Source: Bettongia penicillata ogilbyi
Lineage: Eukaryota > Chordata > Mammalia > Diprotodontia > Potoroidae
Assembly (NCBI GenBank): GCA_023548195.1
Contig: JAJHZJ010000251.1
Location: 2,022,759-2,086,758 of the forward strand
Direction: 5' to 3'
DNA length: 64,000 nt
The notes under the pieces: generated by a model
The model's input: the letters and a program-made list of their open reading frames with translations, nothing else
Databases searched by the model: none
What the model was told of the DNA's origin: nothing
Made by a program: the position numbers and the translations under genes
Shown here: positions 43,850-53,733 of the stretch, piece after piece
Numbering within the stretch: position 1 is the stretch's first letter
How the letters are laid out: the number at the start of each line of letters is the position of its first letter

Positions 43850-45109
43850 AAGCATCTTTTACCTGGTGTATGTGGATTCCCAGGGAATTTGTAGATACAT
43901 TTCAAGGGGTCTATGAATTTGAGTGAAAAAATACACATTCATTTTCAATATAATTAGTTTCCTTTTTAATTCTATGAATTTTGTTCTATGCTTTTAAATT
44001 ATTATTTGGGGAAGGGGTTCATATGCTTCACCAGCCTGCCAAAGGATTCCATAGCAAACACACACCCACACACCAGGGCTTAAAGAGAAGGTAGTTTGTG
44101 AGAGATGCCTGAAACTCTTCTGTTCCTAGTCAGCAGCTGAAAGGCACTAGAAGAATTTGATGTGTTTCAGTAGGCTGGCAGGTGGGGAATGAAGCTTTCC
44201 ATAAAGCCTTAATTGCCTCAGTTGCTAGGATGAGGGTAACAGGTAAAACAGACCTTATACATGGAGAATCATCTCCAAGGGTAGAATTAAAATGTATGGA
44301 AGAGGGAAGAAATTGGTTTAAACTTGGAATTTTGCTCTGAGCAGAAAAAACTGAGAAATTAAGAAACTATTTAGCCTAGCAACTCAATTCATAGACATCT
44401 TGCATTATATTGTATTCTAAGCCTCAATTCTTGTTAATAAGCTTTATGACTGACAAGATGATTAAGTATAAATGTGATTTCACTGTTTAGGAATGAAAGT
44501 TGTTTTTATAGTCAATTGTCAGTTAGGATGATTCCAATATCAAGAGTAGGTATCTGTTAAAGTAATCTACCTCAGTCTAACTTTGCTAAAATGGTTGTGT
44601 TGAGTGATCTCTTTCCCAAGGTTCCTCCAGAAATTCCAATTAAGATATCTGTCATTCTGTTATTACATATGTTGGAAAGAAGTAGCTATGAGGATTTCCA
44701 TTTCATAGAATTAATAAAGACAGGACCATCTGCCTTCAAGTTTTGTTTTTTCACTTTTGATGCCCTACACTTCAAATTTGTAATACGTGCTAGAGACAAC
44801 ACAATGTCTTTGAATTCCTACATACCTACTGGTAATAACAATAATAATGTATTTTAATAGATTTTTCTATGACTGAAAGCTTCACGGGAACAATTACAAT
44901 ATCTTTAAAAATATGTATTTCTCCTTGCCTTATGCAGCACTAATCAAATGTCAGGTACCCAACCATTTGTTCGATTTATGTAAGTTGCCTTTGATAACTA
45001 ATAAATGCACTTTATGTATCATCGGACTATATACTCTGCACAAAACTCAAAGTTCTTTTAAGGATTGAATCTCATGTTATCTGCACTGCTCTTTTATCAG
45101 ATTACAGAA
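43850..45109. other. unique DNA
   Basis: No gene, RNA or clear repeat. The 88-codon frame at 44,591-44,857 ends in an Asn run from AAT repeats and shows no known domain. Confidence 0.4.
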
Positions 45110-45335
45110 TTCAGTAGTTGAGAAGGACCTGATGGGGTAACTAATTCCATTCCCAAACCAGTGGATGACTACCTTCTATAATATTACAAGTAATGCATCA
45201 TTGCTTCTCTGCTTCAACACACTGAATGGCAGGAAATTTCCTTTGCAAGTACATTACATTTGTAGGTGGCTATAAGTATTCTTTATATTAAGAAAAAATC
45301 TGTCTCCTAGAAAATTACATGCTTGGCTCTTATTT
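45110..45335 (-). repeat. CR1/L3 LINE 3' fragment
   Basis: Reverse modules: 'agaattcagtagttgagaag', 'gacctgatggggtaactaat', 'tgaatggcaggaaatttcc' and 'tattaagaaaaaatctgtc'. Diverged and shorter than the copy at 62,560-62,965. Confidence 0.5.
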
Positions 45336-45559
45336 TAGTCTCTGTATGCTAGCAAAGAGGTTTTAATAATTCCACAAGAAAACTGATGTGAATACAGTTC
45401 ATAATTCCCAGTTTTTCCAAGTCAACAACATGACTATCTCAAACTATTATTCTAATTTCTCTCCTATCAGAACTTTGAACTCTTCCTCTGAAAATTCAGA
45501 CTTTGGATATTTTCTATCATATGACCCTACTCCAGGTCTCCCAATCGTTTCTGCCCATC

Positions 45560-45835
45560 TGCACACTATGACACCTGCACTCCAGTCATTAGACTCTGAT
45601 AGACGGGTTTTTACCTTATTTTGCCTGGAATGAAGGTTCTATAATTCTTCTAAGTTATTTCCACATCACACTACCTAGTGCATACTTATTTCTCAGTTTT
45701 TCAGGTCTTCTTTCTATGTTGTCTTCCTCTTATTAATGTAAAAATGAGGGCAAAGATTATTTCAATTTCATTTGTACCTCTAACACTTATCACAATCCCT
45801 GACAACATATAGCAAACTCTTAATAAGCTTACACT
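45560..45835 (+). repeat. L2 LINE 3' end, diverged
   Basis: 'gaatgaaggttctataattc', 'cagtttttcaggtcttcttt', 'aaaaatgagggcaaagatt', 'ttgtacctctaacacttat' and 'atagcaaactcttaataag' follow the L2 3' layout. Weak but in the right order. Confidence 0.5.
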
Positions 45836-45907
45836 CACTAACTGTTATCTATCTGTCTGTCAATCACCTATCTAATCTATCATGTATTTGTTTTTATAAG
45901 CTATTGG

Positions 45908-45993
45908 ATTCAACAAGCGTTTATTAAACATCATATACTAAAGGCCAGGCTAAAGGCCTTTAGTATATAATGTCTAATAAATGTTTGTTGAAT
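45908..45993. repeat. 39-bp near-perfect palindrome with 8-nt loop
   Basis: Left arm 45,908-45,946 and right arm 45,955-45,993 are reverse complements at 35 of 39 positions, all four differences being transitions. The loop is AGGCTAAA. The left arm plus loop begins like the 'aacaagcatttattaagcac' dispersed repeat, so the palindrome looks like one repeat copy folded back on itself. Confidence 0.9.
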
Positions 45994-46389
45994 TCTAGCT
46001 GGTAGGCTATGCTTTGAGATGAATTCAAGTCCCTTCATCACGCAAGCACCTTCTTATATCTCATTCTAGTTTACTATTACATTTATTTCAAACTGAAGAC
46101 AATGTTTTAGATATAGTTTAAATGATGAAGCATATAGTGTCATCTCACTGATTCTCATATTAGCCCAAGTAGCCCAGTCTGATTTGTTTTCAGCCTGAGA
46201 ATATGGGGCAAAGTTGAAAATCATTGATGACAAAAAGGTAAAGAATCTTAATATGCATGCAAAATTTCACCTTTAAAGAAGTGATGAAGGTATGTGCATG
46301 TAAGCTTTGTTCAAAAGGGTACATTTTGGGTAGAAGTCACATGTAAAACATGATAAATTTTTTCAGTGTATTACTCCATCTTTTATGAT

Positions 46390-46510
46390 CCCTTGTATCT
46401 TTCGTTCAATTCAATAAGCAGAGTTTTAGGTGCTTACTGTGATGAACGTGAGAAAACAAAGATAAAACAAAACATCAGTCATACCCTCAAAGGGTTCATA
46501 ATCTAAGAGG
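46390..46510 (+). repeat. ancient dispersed repeat ('tttattaagcacct' family)
   Basis: 'attcaataagcagagtttta', 'ggtgcttactgtgatgaac', 'gagaaaacaaagataaaac' and 'cataccctcaaagggttca' match the family layout, diverged. Confidence 0.45.
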
Positions 46511-46544
46511 ATAGTGATTTGTATCTTATGAGTGTAAATTATTA

Positions 46545-47095
46545 AGTTTATAAGAAAATATTTATAGTTGCACTATTTGTGGTAGTAAAGAACTGAAATC
46601 AAAGTGGATGCCCGTGATTGGGGAATGGATAAAGAAGAGAAGATTCATGATTGTAATGGAATATTATTGCACTATAGGAAACAGTGAACATAATGAATAT
46701 AGAGAGTATGGAAAATATATAAATTGATGTAAAGTCAAATAAATAAAGCCAGAGAGAATTTATTGAATGATTGCCAAATGGAATGAATAACAGCCACAAA
46801 AGAATCAAAACTAAATGTTAAATTATTCAGCAAATCTGTCCCCAAAGAACAGAAGTGAGAAGACATTTCTCATTGCTCTTTTGCAGAGGTAGAGATTCAT
46901 GACTTTGAAATATTTCATAGAATATCAGATTTTTTAAAATGCAGATATATTTAGTTTAGCTTTTTTTTCTCTTCATTCTCTCTCTCATTCTGTTTAAAGG
47001 TCTTTGTCGTAAAGCAGGACTGTCTAGGAGAAGAGAGGGGAAATGAGGCAGGTGAAACATTGTTACGTAAAAAAGAGAAATAATAAAAATGAGTA
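46545..47095 (+). mobile_element. L1-G: L1 3' UTR end, 5'-truncated
   Basis: Plus-strand L1 3' UTR landmarks in order: 'gtggtagtaaagaactgaaa', 'aagtggatgcccgtgattg', 'gggaatggataaagaag', 'aacagccacaaaagaatc', 'agaggtagagattcatgac', a T8 run with 'ctcttcattctctctc', and an A-rich end near 47,090. An old copy with no coding part. Confidence 0.7.
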
Positions 47096-48160
47096 TTATA
47101 TCAAATTAAAATCTTTGCAGTTTAATATGCATTTATTAAGCAACTATAATGTGCAAGGAATTTTGTTAGATTCAAGAATTGTAGATGGTTGAAGATGAGA
47201 TTGCAGTTCAACTAAAAGGACACAGCAGGGCATTTAGATTTGGGATTCAGCAGCATAGAGATGGTAGTTAAATCTCTGTGAGCTGATGAGACCATGAAAT
47301 GAGTTAGTATAGAAGAAGAAAAGAGGGCCCAGGATGGAACTGTGAGAGATATCCATTATTAGAAGTTGTGATCAAGATGAGGAAACAGCAAGGAAGACTG
47401 AAAAAAAAGCCATTAATTGCATTGCAGATGAACCAAAAGATAATGTTGTCCTGAAAAGCTAGAGAGAAGACATTACTAAAGAGGAGAATATTATCAACAG
47501 TGTCAACAACTATAGGGATATTAAGAAGAATGAGGATCGAGAAGAGGCCATTTTCTTGTGCAAATATTTGGTATAACTTCAAATATATAATTAGTATAAT
47601 ATTTCTAGTTTTATAAATGGGTGAATAAGGGTTAGAAGAAGGAAAGGAATTTAGAAATGAGAAGAAAAATAGAAAGCACCATTTGAGAAAAGGATGCCTC
47701 TGTGGTTATGAACAGTAATGTTTGGGAGGATGGAAGTACCCTCAATAGAAATAGAGAAGGTTTCAGAAGAAGCCTGATAAATTCAACTCTCTTGTTCAAC
47801 TTTCAAAGATTTCTCACATCTGATCATTTCTTTCTTCCACATATTACCCAAATATCAAAGCTCTCTCATCTCAGATAACTAATTTTACCATTTGGTTTAT
47901 CTCTTCCCAGTCAAGAGAGAATATTTGACAATGGACATAACACCAGTTCATCAATAAGTTTTAAGAACCAGATATTTTCCTAAGGAGGTTTTTTTTCTTT
48001 TTTAAAGAAAGTTGAAGTTCGATATTATTGGTTACTACATCTAAAAACAGGGGAGTTTAGGTATGGGGCAAGAGGAAGCAAGACTTGAAAATAACCTTAA
48101 TAAAATCAATTGTTTCTTTGCAACCTGGAGGATGTCTAAAAGTTGTTTAAGAAATAGATT
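47096..48160. other. unique DNA with an unassigned old repeat at 47,290-47,580
   Basis: The segment 47,310-47,580 contains 'agggcccaggatggaactg', 'acagtgtcaacaactata' and 'gaatgaggatcgagaag'. I recognise this combination as a widely dispersed mammalian repeat but cannot name the family. No gene. Confidence 0.35.
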
Positions 48161-48172
48161 CTTGGGGAGGAG

Positions 48173-48184
48173 CCAAGATGGCAG
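48173..48184 (+). promoter_or_regulatory. YY1-like motif at H6 5' end
   Basis: CCAAGATGGCAG at the standard distance from the element start. Confidence 0.55.
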
Positions 48185-48824
48185 AGTAGAAAGACACACA
48201 TACTCTAGCTCCTGAACCCATAGCCTATAAAATACCTGTAAGGAGGAACTCCCGACAAGTTCTGGAGCAGAGGAAGCAGTGGAACGATGGAATGGAGGAG
48301 ATCTCTGTTCCAGAGAGATGAGAAAAACTGACATTGGGGTCCGTCATGCAAAGGACCCAGAGCAGAGCCCAGCTTTGCCCTGGCTGCATGGCCCTGGGAG
48401 GAGCAGATATGGGCTGGCTTCAGGGACAGAATCTCCAGCAGCTGCATGGTTTCCTCCGCCCACTGGTGCAAAGGTCAGTGAGAGGGACTGTTTGGCTGGC
48501 CAAGAGGGGAGCGGGGTGTCTTCATAACTTGGGCCTCATCGGGAGGCAGCAGCTGAAAGGGGCTCCCAAAGCAGGCAGGAGCTCCAGTCCATTGTTGAAA
48601 ATCTCCTCATAAACCCCCTGAGGGCACTGAGCCTGGGCTGTGGCCCTGCCCCCACCTGAGCACCTGAATTTATTCTTACATTGAACAGCAGCCCTGCCCC
48701 CCTCTGAAAGCCCTGAGGCTAGGAAGCAGCATTTGAATCTCAGACCCCAAGCACTAGCTGGGCTGATCTGGAGGCAAAATATGTGTGGTGAGGAAACTCA
48801 GAAGTCAAGTAACTGGCTGGGAAA

Positions 48825-49034
48825 ATGCCCAGAAAAGGGAAAAAGACCATAGAAGGTTTACTTTCTTGGAGAACAGATATTTCCTCCTTTCCTTTCAGAT
48901 GAGGAAGAACAATGCTTACCATCAAGGAAAGACATAGAAGTCAAGACTTCTGAATCCCAAACATCTGAAATAAATATTCAATGGGCTCAGGCCATTGAAG
49001 AGTTCAAAAAGCATTTTGAAAATCAAGTTAGAGA
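48825..49034 (+). pseudogene. HAL1 H6 ORF1 N-terminal fragment
   Basis: ATG at 48,825 (MPRKGKKT). It resembles the first 70 codons of the H5/H7 ORF1 with a small deletion near codon 8, including 'DEEEQCLP'-type and 'IQWAQAIEEF' positions. It ends abruptly, without the coiled coil. Confidence 0.7.
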
Positions 49035-49189
49035 GTACCAGACTCATTAACAATTATATAGAATGAATAGGTGATAGCTCTAAAATAGATGTTTTACTAC
49101 TTCTAAAATTATTCATTAAATTATCAAACATCAACATTACATGAATTTGCTAAATGATAAAACTTGAATTAATGAAAAGGAAAATAACC

Positions 49190-49330
49190 ATCATGATATG
49201 TTGGAGTGTTGAATGTTGAATTAAATTACTTAGGTTCAAATCCCAGTTCTATTGTTAACTAACCATGAAACTTTCCATAGATCTCTCACCTCTCTTGTTC
49301 TCAGTACTTTAAAAACAAAATGCAAATATG
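49190..49330 (+). repeat. MIR-family SINE, diverged
   Basis: 'ttaggttcaaatcccagttc', 'taactaaccatgaaacttt' and 'tcacctctcttgttctcagt' follow the MIR 5' part. Low confidence. Immediately 3' is a 9-bp perfect stem (CATAAAGTA/TACTTTATG) at 49,334-49,364. Confidence 0.5.
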
Positions 49331-49445
49331 TCTCATAAAGTATGTCTCTACTACGTACTTTATGAAGCATTTCTGAAAGAAGAATGATTTGATCTACATA
49401 AATGTACTTTCTAAATTATAAGAAGAAATTCAAATATAAATCTTT

Positions 49446-49510
49446 TTATTTGTTTATTTATTTATCTACCTATTTATTTATTTATTCGTTTATTTATTTA
49501 TTTATTATTT
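49446..49510 (-). repeat. (TTTA)n tail of H7
   Basis: About 15 TTTA units with few interruptions, that is (TAAA)n on the sense strand. This is the HAL1 3' tail next to the TSD; H5 ends the same way. Confidence 0.95.
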
Positions 49511-49567
49511 AGCTTTTTTACATTCATTTTCACAAAATTTTGGGTTCCAAATTTTCTCCCATTTTAT

Positions 49568-49592
49568 CCCCTCCCCCCACCCCAATTACCCC
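49568..49592 (-). other. G-quadruplex-type motif in H7 3' UTR
   Basis: On the minus strand there are four G runs (4, 4, 6 and 4) with loops TAATT, T and A. It is at the position of the H5 tract. Predicted only. Confidence 0.65.
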
Positions 49593-50523
49593 AAGCATTC
49601 TAATTTTCCCTATCTCCAATCTGCCCTCTCTTCTGTCATCCCTCCCTTCTCTTGTCTCCATTTTCTCTTTTCTCCTGTAGGGCCAGATTACTTTCTATTC
49701 CTCATTAACTGTATGTCTTCTTTCCTAGTAGTAACAACAATACTATGCAGTTGTTCCTAAAACTTTGAGTTCCAAATTCTCCCCATACCTACCTCCCCAC
49801 CCCTTCCCTTTGGGAAGGCAGGCAATTCCATATAGGCCATTTCTGTGTAGTTTTGCAAATGACTTCCATGATAGTCGTGTTGTGTAAGACTAACTGAATT
49901 ACCCTCCATCCTAACCTGCCCCTCATTGTTTCTCTTCTGTCTTTTGATCCTGTCCCTCCCCAAGTATTCCCTTCAAATTGCTTCCCCCTCCCTTTTCCCT
50001 CCCTTCCCTCATTCCCCCCTTGCTTATCTCCTTCTCCCCCACTTTCCTATACTGTAAGATACGTTTTCATACCAAAATGAGTGTGCATTTTATTCCTTCC
50101 TTTAGTCAAATGTGATGAGGGTAAACTTCTTGTTTTTTGTTTTTTTTTTCTCAGCTCTCCTCTTTTTCCCTCCACTAAAAAGTCTCCTACTTGCCTCTTA
50201 AATGACATATAATTACCCCATTCCATTTCACCCTCTTTCCTCTCACTACATTTCTCTGTCACCATTTACCTTAATTTCTTTTAAGATATGGTCCCATCCT
50301 ATTCAATTCAATCTGTGCTCTTTGTCTCTGTATGTGTGTGCATGTGTGTATGTGTGTGTGCATGCATGCGTGTACATGTATGTGTATGGACCCACCAACT
50401 ACCCAGGTACTGAAAAGTTTTTAAGAGTTGCAAATATTGTCTTTCTATGTAGGAATGTAAACAGTTCACTTCTGGTAAGTCCCTTAAGACTTCTCTTTGC
50501 TGTTTACTTTTTCATGCTTCTTC

Positions 50524-51627
50524 TCATTCTTGTGTTTGAAAGTCAAATTTTCTTTTCAGCTCTGGTCTTTTCATGAAGAATGAATGAAAGTCCTCTGTTT
50601 CATTGAAAGACCATGTTTTCCCCTGAAGTATTATACTCAGTTTAGCTGGGTAGGTGATTCTTGGTTTGCGTCCTAGTTCCTTTGACTTCTGGAATATCCT
50701 ATTCCACACCCTTCAATCCCTTAATGTAGAAGCTGCTTGATCTTGATTTATCCTGATTGTATTTCCACAGTACTGGAATTGTTTCTTTCTAGCTGCTTGC
50801 AAGATTTTTTCCTTGAGCTGGGAGTTTTGGAATTTGGCCACAATGTTCCTAGGAGTTTCTCCTTTTGGATCTCTTTCAGGTGGTGATCGATGGATTCTTT
50901 CAATACTTATTTTGCCCTCTGGTTCTAGAATGTCAGGGCAGTTTTCCTTGATAATTTCATGGAAGATGATGTCTAGGCTCTTTTTTTTGATCATGAGTTT
51001 CAGGTAGTCCCATAATTTTTAAATTTTCTCTCCTGGATCTATTTTCCAGGTCAGTTGTTTTTTCCCATGAGATATTTCACATTCTCTTACATTTTGTTAT
51101 TCTTTTGGTTTTGTTTGGTGATTTCTTGGTTTCGCAGAAAGTCATTAGACTCCATCTGTTCCATTCCTAATTTTGATAGAACTATTATCTTCAGTGAGCT
51201 TTTGAACCTCTTTTTCCATTTGGCTCATTCTGCTTTTGAAAGTATTCTTCTCCTCATTGGGTTTTTGAACCTCTTTGGCCAATTGAGTGAGCCTATTTTT
51301 CAAGGTGTTATTTTCTTCAGCATTTTTTTGGGTCTCCTTTACCAAGGTATTGACCCGTTTTTCATACTTTTCTTGCATCTCTCTCCTTTCTCTTCCCAGT
51401 TTTTCCTCCACCTGTCCAACTTGCTTTTCAAAATCCTATTTGAGCTCTTGCAAGGCCTGAGTCCACCCGACATCCCCCTGGGATGTCTGGGGTACCGAGG
51501 CCCTGCCCTCCACGTCTTTCCCTGATGGCAAGAATACGTCCTCCTCCTCAGATCCGAAAGTCGGGATCATTTGCATCTGTTTGAAAAAACTCTCTAAAGT
51601 CTTATTTTTCTTCTCTTTTCTAGGCAT
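50524..51627 (-). pseudogene. HAL1 H7 ORF1 pseudogene
   Basis: ATG at 51,627 (MPRKEKKNKTLESFF). Open to 51,436, where a Lys codon has become TAG. The coiled coil is open at 51,411-51,145 (NTLKNRLTQLAKEVQK, SRMSQMEKEVQKL), followed by a frameshift. RNA-binding and C-terminal parts are at 50,994-50,713 (EPEGKISIERIHRSPPERD) and 50,709-50,524 (MWNRIFQKSKELG). Original length about 367 codons. Few disabling changes compared with H3 and H4. Confidence 0.88.
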
Positions 51628-51683
51628 TTTCCCAGCCAGTTACTTGACTTCTGAGATTCCTGTCCACCCCCGCCTAGATCCAC

Positions 51684-52258
51684 TGTCCGGGGCTCACGAT
51701 CCCCCGGTCGACCCTCCCGGTGAGTAGTAACCTCTCGCTCTGCTTCACGCAGCTTCAGACGTCTCTGGACCCGTCTCCGGGGGACAGGAGCACGGGTGGA
51801 AACCAAGCACGAGCCAGAGTGGTAGAGCAAAGAAGGTGTTTATTCAGCAGTTCACATCAGCCCAGTCCCACCGAACCCCCTCAGAGCATAGCCTTATATT
51901 CCTTATTCTTTCCGGGTTTTGCTGTCCGATTCCTGATTGGGGAGTTCAGCCTACTGTCGCCCCAGCCCCCTCCCCTTAGCTGGTTGTGCCCTGTGGCGAT
52001 AGGGCAGGGGTCTCTCTGGACCTTCCCTCCCCAATCGGACCACCTGCTTGGTCCTATCACAGGTGGCCAGGTGTGTTTTACTCTCACTGGGGCTTCCTCA
52101 GTACCTCCCAGAGGGCGGTATCGTGCCTTGTACATGAGCCTTCCCTGCACCCTTGGTCCGGAAGTCACGGGTGAGGCGCGTGATTGCCGGGGGGGGAACG
52201 GGTATAGACTCTTGGCCGTTACTTCTCTGCCCATGAGGTCCGGGTACGGCCCCTGACA
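51684..52258 (-). mobile_element. solo LTR of an endogenous retrovirus
   Basis: This 575-bp GC-rich block splits the H7 5' UTR. The target repeat ATCCAC (51,678-51,683 and 52,259-52,264) is exact, and the ends are TGTCCGGGGC and GCCCCTGACA, a 9/10 inverted pair. On the minus strand there is a TATA-like TATAAGG near 51,893-51,899 and the polyadenylation signal AATAAA at 51,844-51,839. Order U3, R, U5 is consistent with the minus strand. A 6-bp target repeat is usual for class II (betaretrovirus-like) ERVs. No internal viral genes are present. Confidence 0.85.
51839..51844 (-). promoter_or_regulatory. LTR polyadenylation signal
   Basis: AATAAA on the minus strand, about 50 bp after the TATA-like box. 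Such a short R region is typical of betaretrovirus-like LTRs. Confidence 0.65.
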
Positions 52259-52938
52259 ATCCACCCAGCTAGTGCTTGGCCTCTGAGATTCAAATGGGCT
52301 TTCCACACCACGCACTGCTGCTGATCAATGTGAGCTTTAGTTCTGGTGCTGGGGTGGGGGTGGGGCTGCCTCCCAGGCTTAGTTCCCTCAGGGGCTTTAT
52401 GCAGAGACCTTTAGGAACTGATTGGGGAGGGGGGGCTGCCTCCCAGGCTCAGCTCCCTCAGGGGGTTTACGCAGAGACCTTCAGTAATGAAGATCCTGCC
52501 TGCTGCTGGAAGAGTCCTGGGCTGCCACCGCAGCTGCTGCCTCCACCGCCACCCCCGCCCCTGCCTCTGCTGCTGCTGCTCCCTCCCAAGGGGGCCCGAG
52601 CCACGGAGACACTCCGCTCCCCTTCTCCAGCCCATTCGTCTCTCTCACTGACCTGCAGCGTCTGTGGGCAGAGGGACCTTTCTGGCTTCCAGAGCTTCCG
52701 TCCCTGAAGCCTGCTCGGATCAGCTTCTCTGGGGCTGCAGCCAGGGCAGCGCTGGGGTGGCGTCCGCTTTCCGGGGCGTGATGGACCCTGGGGACAGGTC
52801 TCCAGGGCTCTCTGGAATGGAAATCTCTTCCACTCAGTTTCTGCACACCTTACAGTGATCCAGAACTTATGGGGCTCTCTTTTTACATTAATTCTATGGG
52901 TTGTGGGTTCAGAGCTCATAAACGTGCTTCTTTCTACT

Positions 52939-52950
52939 CCGCCATCTTGA
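52939..52950 (-). promoter_or_regulatory. YY1-like motif at H7 5' end
   Basis: Minus strand TCAAGATGGCGG, about 7 bp inside the TSD-defined 5' end (52,956). This keeps the full AAGATGGCGG core. Confidence 0.65.
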
Positions 52951-52972
52951 CTCTGCTCAAATATAAATCTTT

Positions 52973-53329
52973 AAAACAAATTGTGAATGAAAAAGTATAT
53001 ATCTTAGATTGTTAGAAATTATGCGATATGATGGCATCAAATGGTGTTTTTAATGAGTGAATTGGATAAAGGCCTAAGTAACACAACCATCAAACATATG
53101 GGTGGTATAAAACTCTAAGGAGAGCAAAGACACCAATTGACACAGAATAAAAAATCATATTCAGAAGATGGAATTCAACAATGATAAAAGTAACTTTACA
53201 TCAACAGAGTGGGGGAAATTATCATACCTAAAAGAGGCATCCATTTTTTCTTTACCTTCTCTCCTCTTTCAGTGCATCCCCTTTTCTGCCTACTGCATTA
53301 TTTTTGAGATCATACTAATATAATTGTAT
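52973..53329. other. unique AT-rich DNA
   Basis: Continues the target sequence into which H7 inserted. No gene or clear repeat. Confidence 0.4.
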
Positions 53330-53733
53330 CACACTTGTGCTCTCAGTTTTTGTAGACTCCTTCTAACTACAATGATAAATAAAGTTCTCAGGACTTATGT
53401 GTGTCATCTTTCCATATAGGAATATAAAATATTTAAACCTTTTGAATCCCTTATGAATTTTCTTTCATGTTTACCTTCTTATGTTTCTTTTATTTCTTTC
53501 ATTTGAAAGTCAGATATTCTCCTGTCTCTCATCTTTTCATCAGGAATAGTTAAAAGTCATATTTTTCATAATATATCTGTCTTCCCTCTCAAAAAGATTA
53601 TATTCACTTCTTCTTAGGAGGCAATTCTTGGTTGTAATCCTGTTTTCTTTGCCTTTTAGATTATTATATTCTAAACTCTCTACTCTTTAAAATGGTAGGT
53701 GCTAAATCTTGTGTGATCCTTACTATGGCTCCA

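Larger units (their letters stand above)
48165..49034 (+). mobile_element. HAL1 copy H6: 5' UTR and ORF1 start only
   Basis: Starts GGGGAGGAGCCAAGATGGC, with the same 5' UTR type as H5. ORF1 start context is at about 48,825 (gaaaatgcccagaaaaggg). It breaks off at 49,034 after the 'FENQVR' equivalent. It has a 5' end but no 3' end, so later deletion is likely. No TSD recognised. It lies about 400 bp from H7, in inverted orientation. Confidence 0.82.
49446..52956 (-). mobile_element. HAL1 copy H7, complete, with solo LTR insertion
   Basis: Flanked by the exact 16-bp TSD TCAAATATAAATCTTT (49,430-49,445 and 52,957-52,972). Minus-strand order: 5' UTR (52,956-51,628, containing the LTR), ORF1 (51,627-50,524), 3' UTR (50,523-49,446) with TG tract, pyrimidine-rich plus strand and a (TTTA)n end on the plus strand. 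No ORF2. The exact TSD and moderate decay suggest it is one of the younger elements here. Confidence 0.93.

Noticed and set aside
44591..44857. 88-codon frame as a possible exon
   Set aside because: No domain, no convincing splice sites, and it ends in an AAT repeat coding for Asn.
51720..52315. 178- and 144-codon frames on opposite strands
   Set aside because: They lie in the solo LTR. GC-rich DNA lacks stops by chance, and LTRs of this size carry no gag, pol or env.
52276..52919. Several overlapping Pro/Gly/Ala-rich frames
   Set aside because: GC-rich HAL1 5' UTR with trinucleotide-like repeats. The same happens at 38,341-38,755 in H5.
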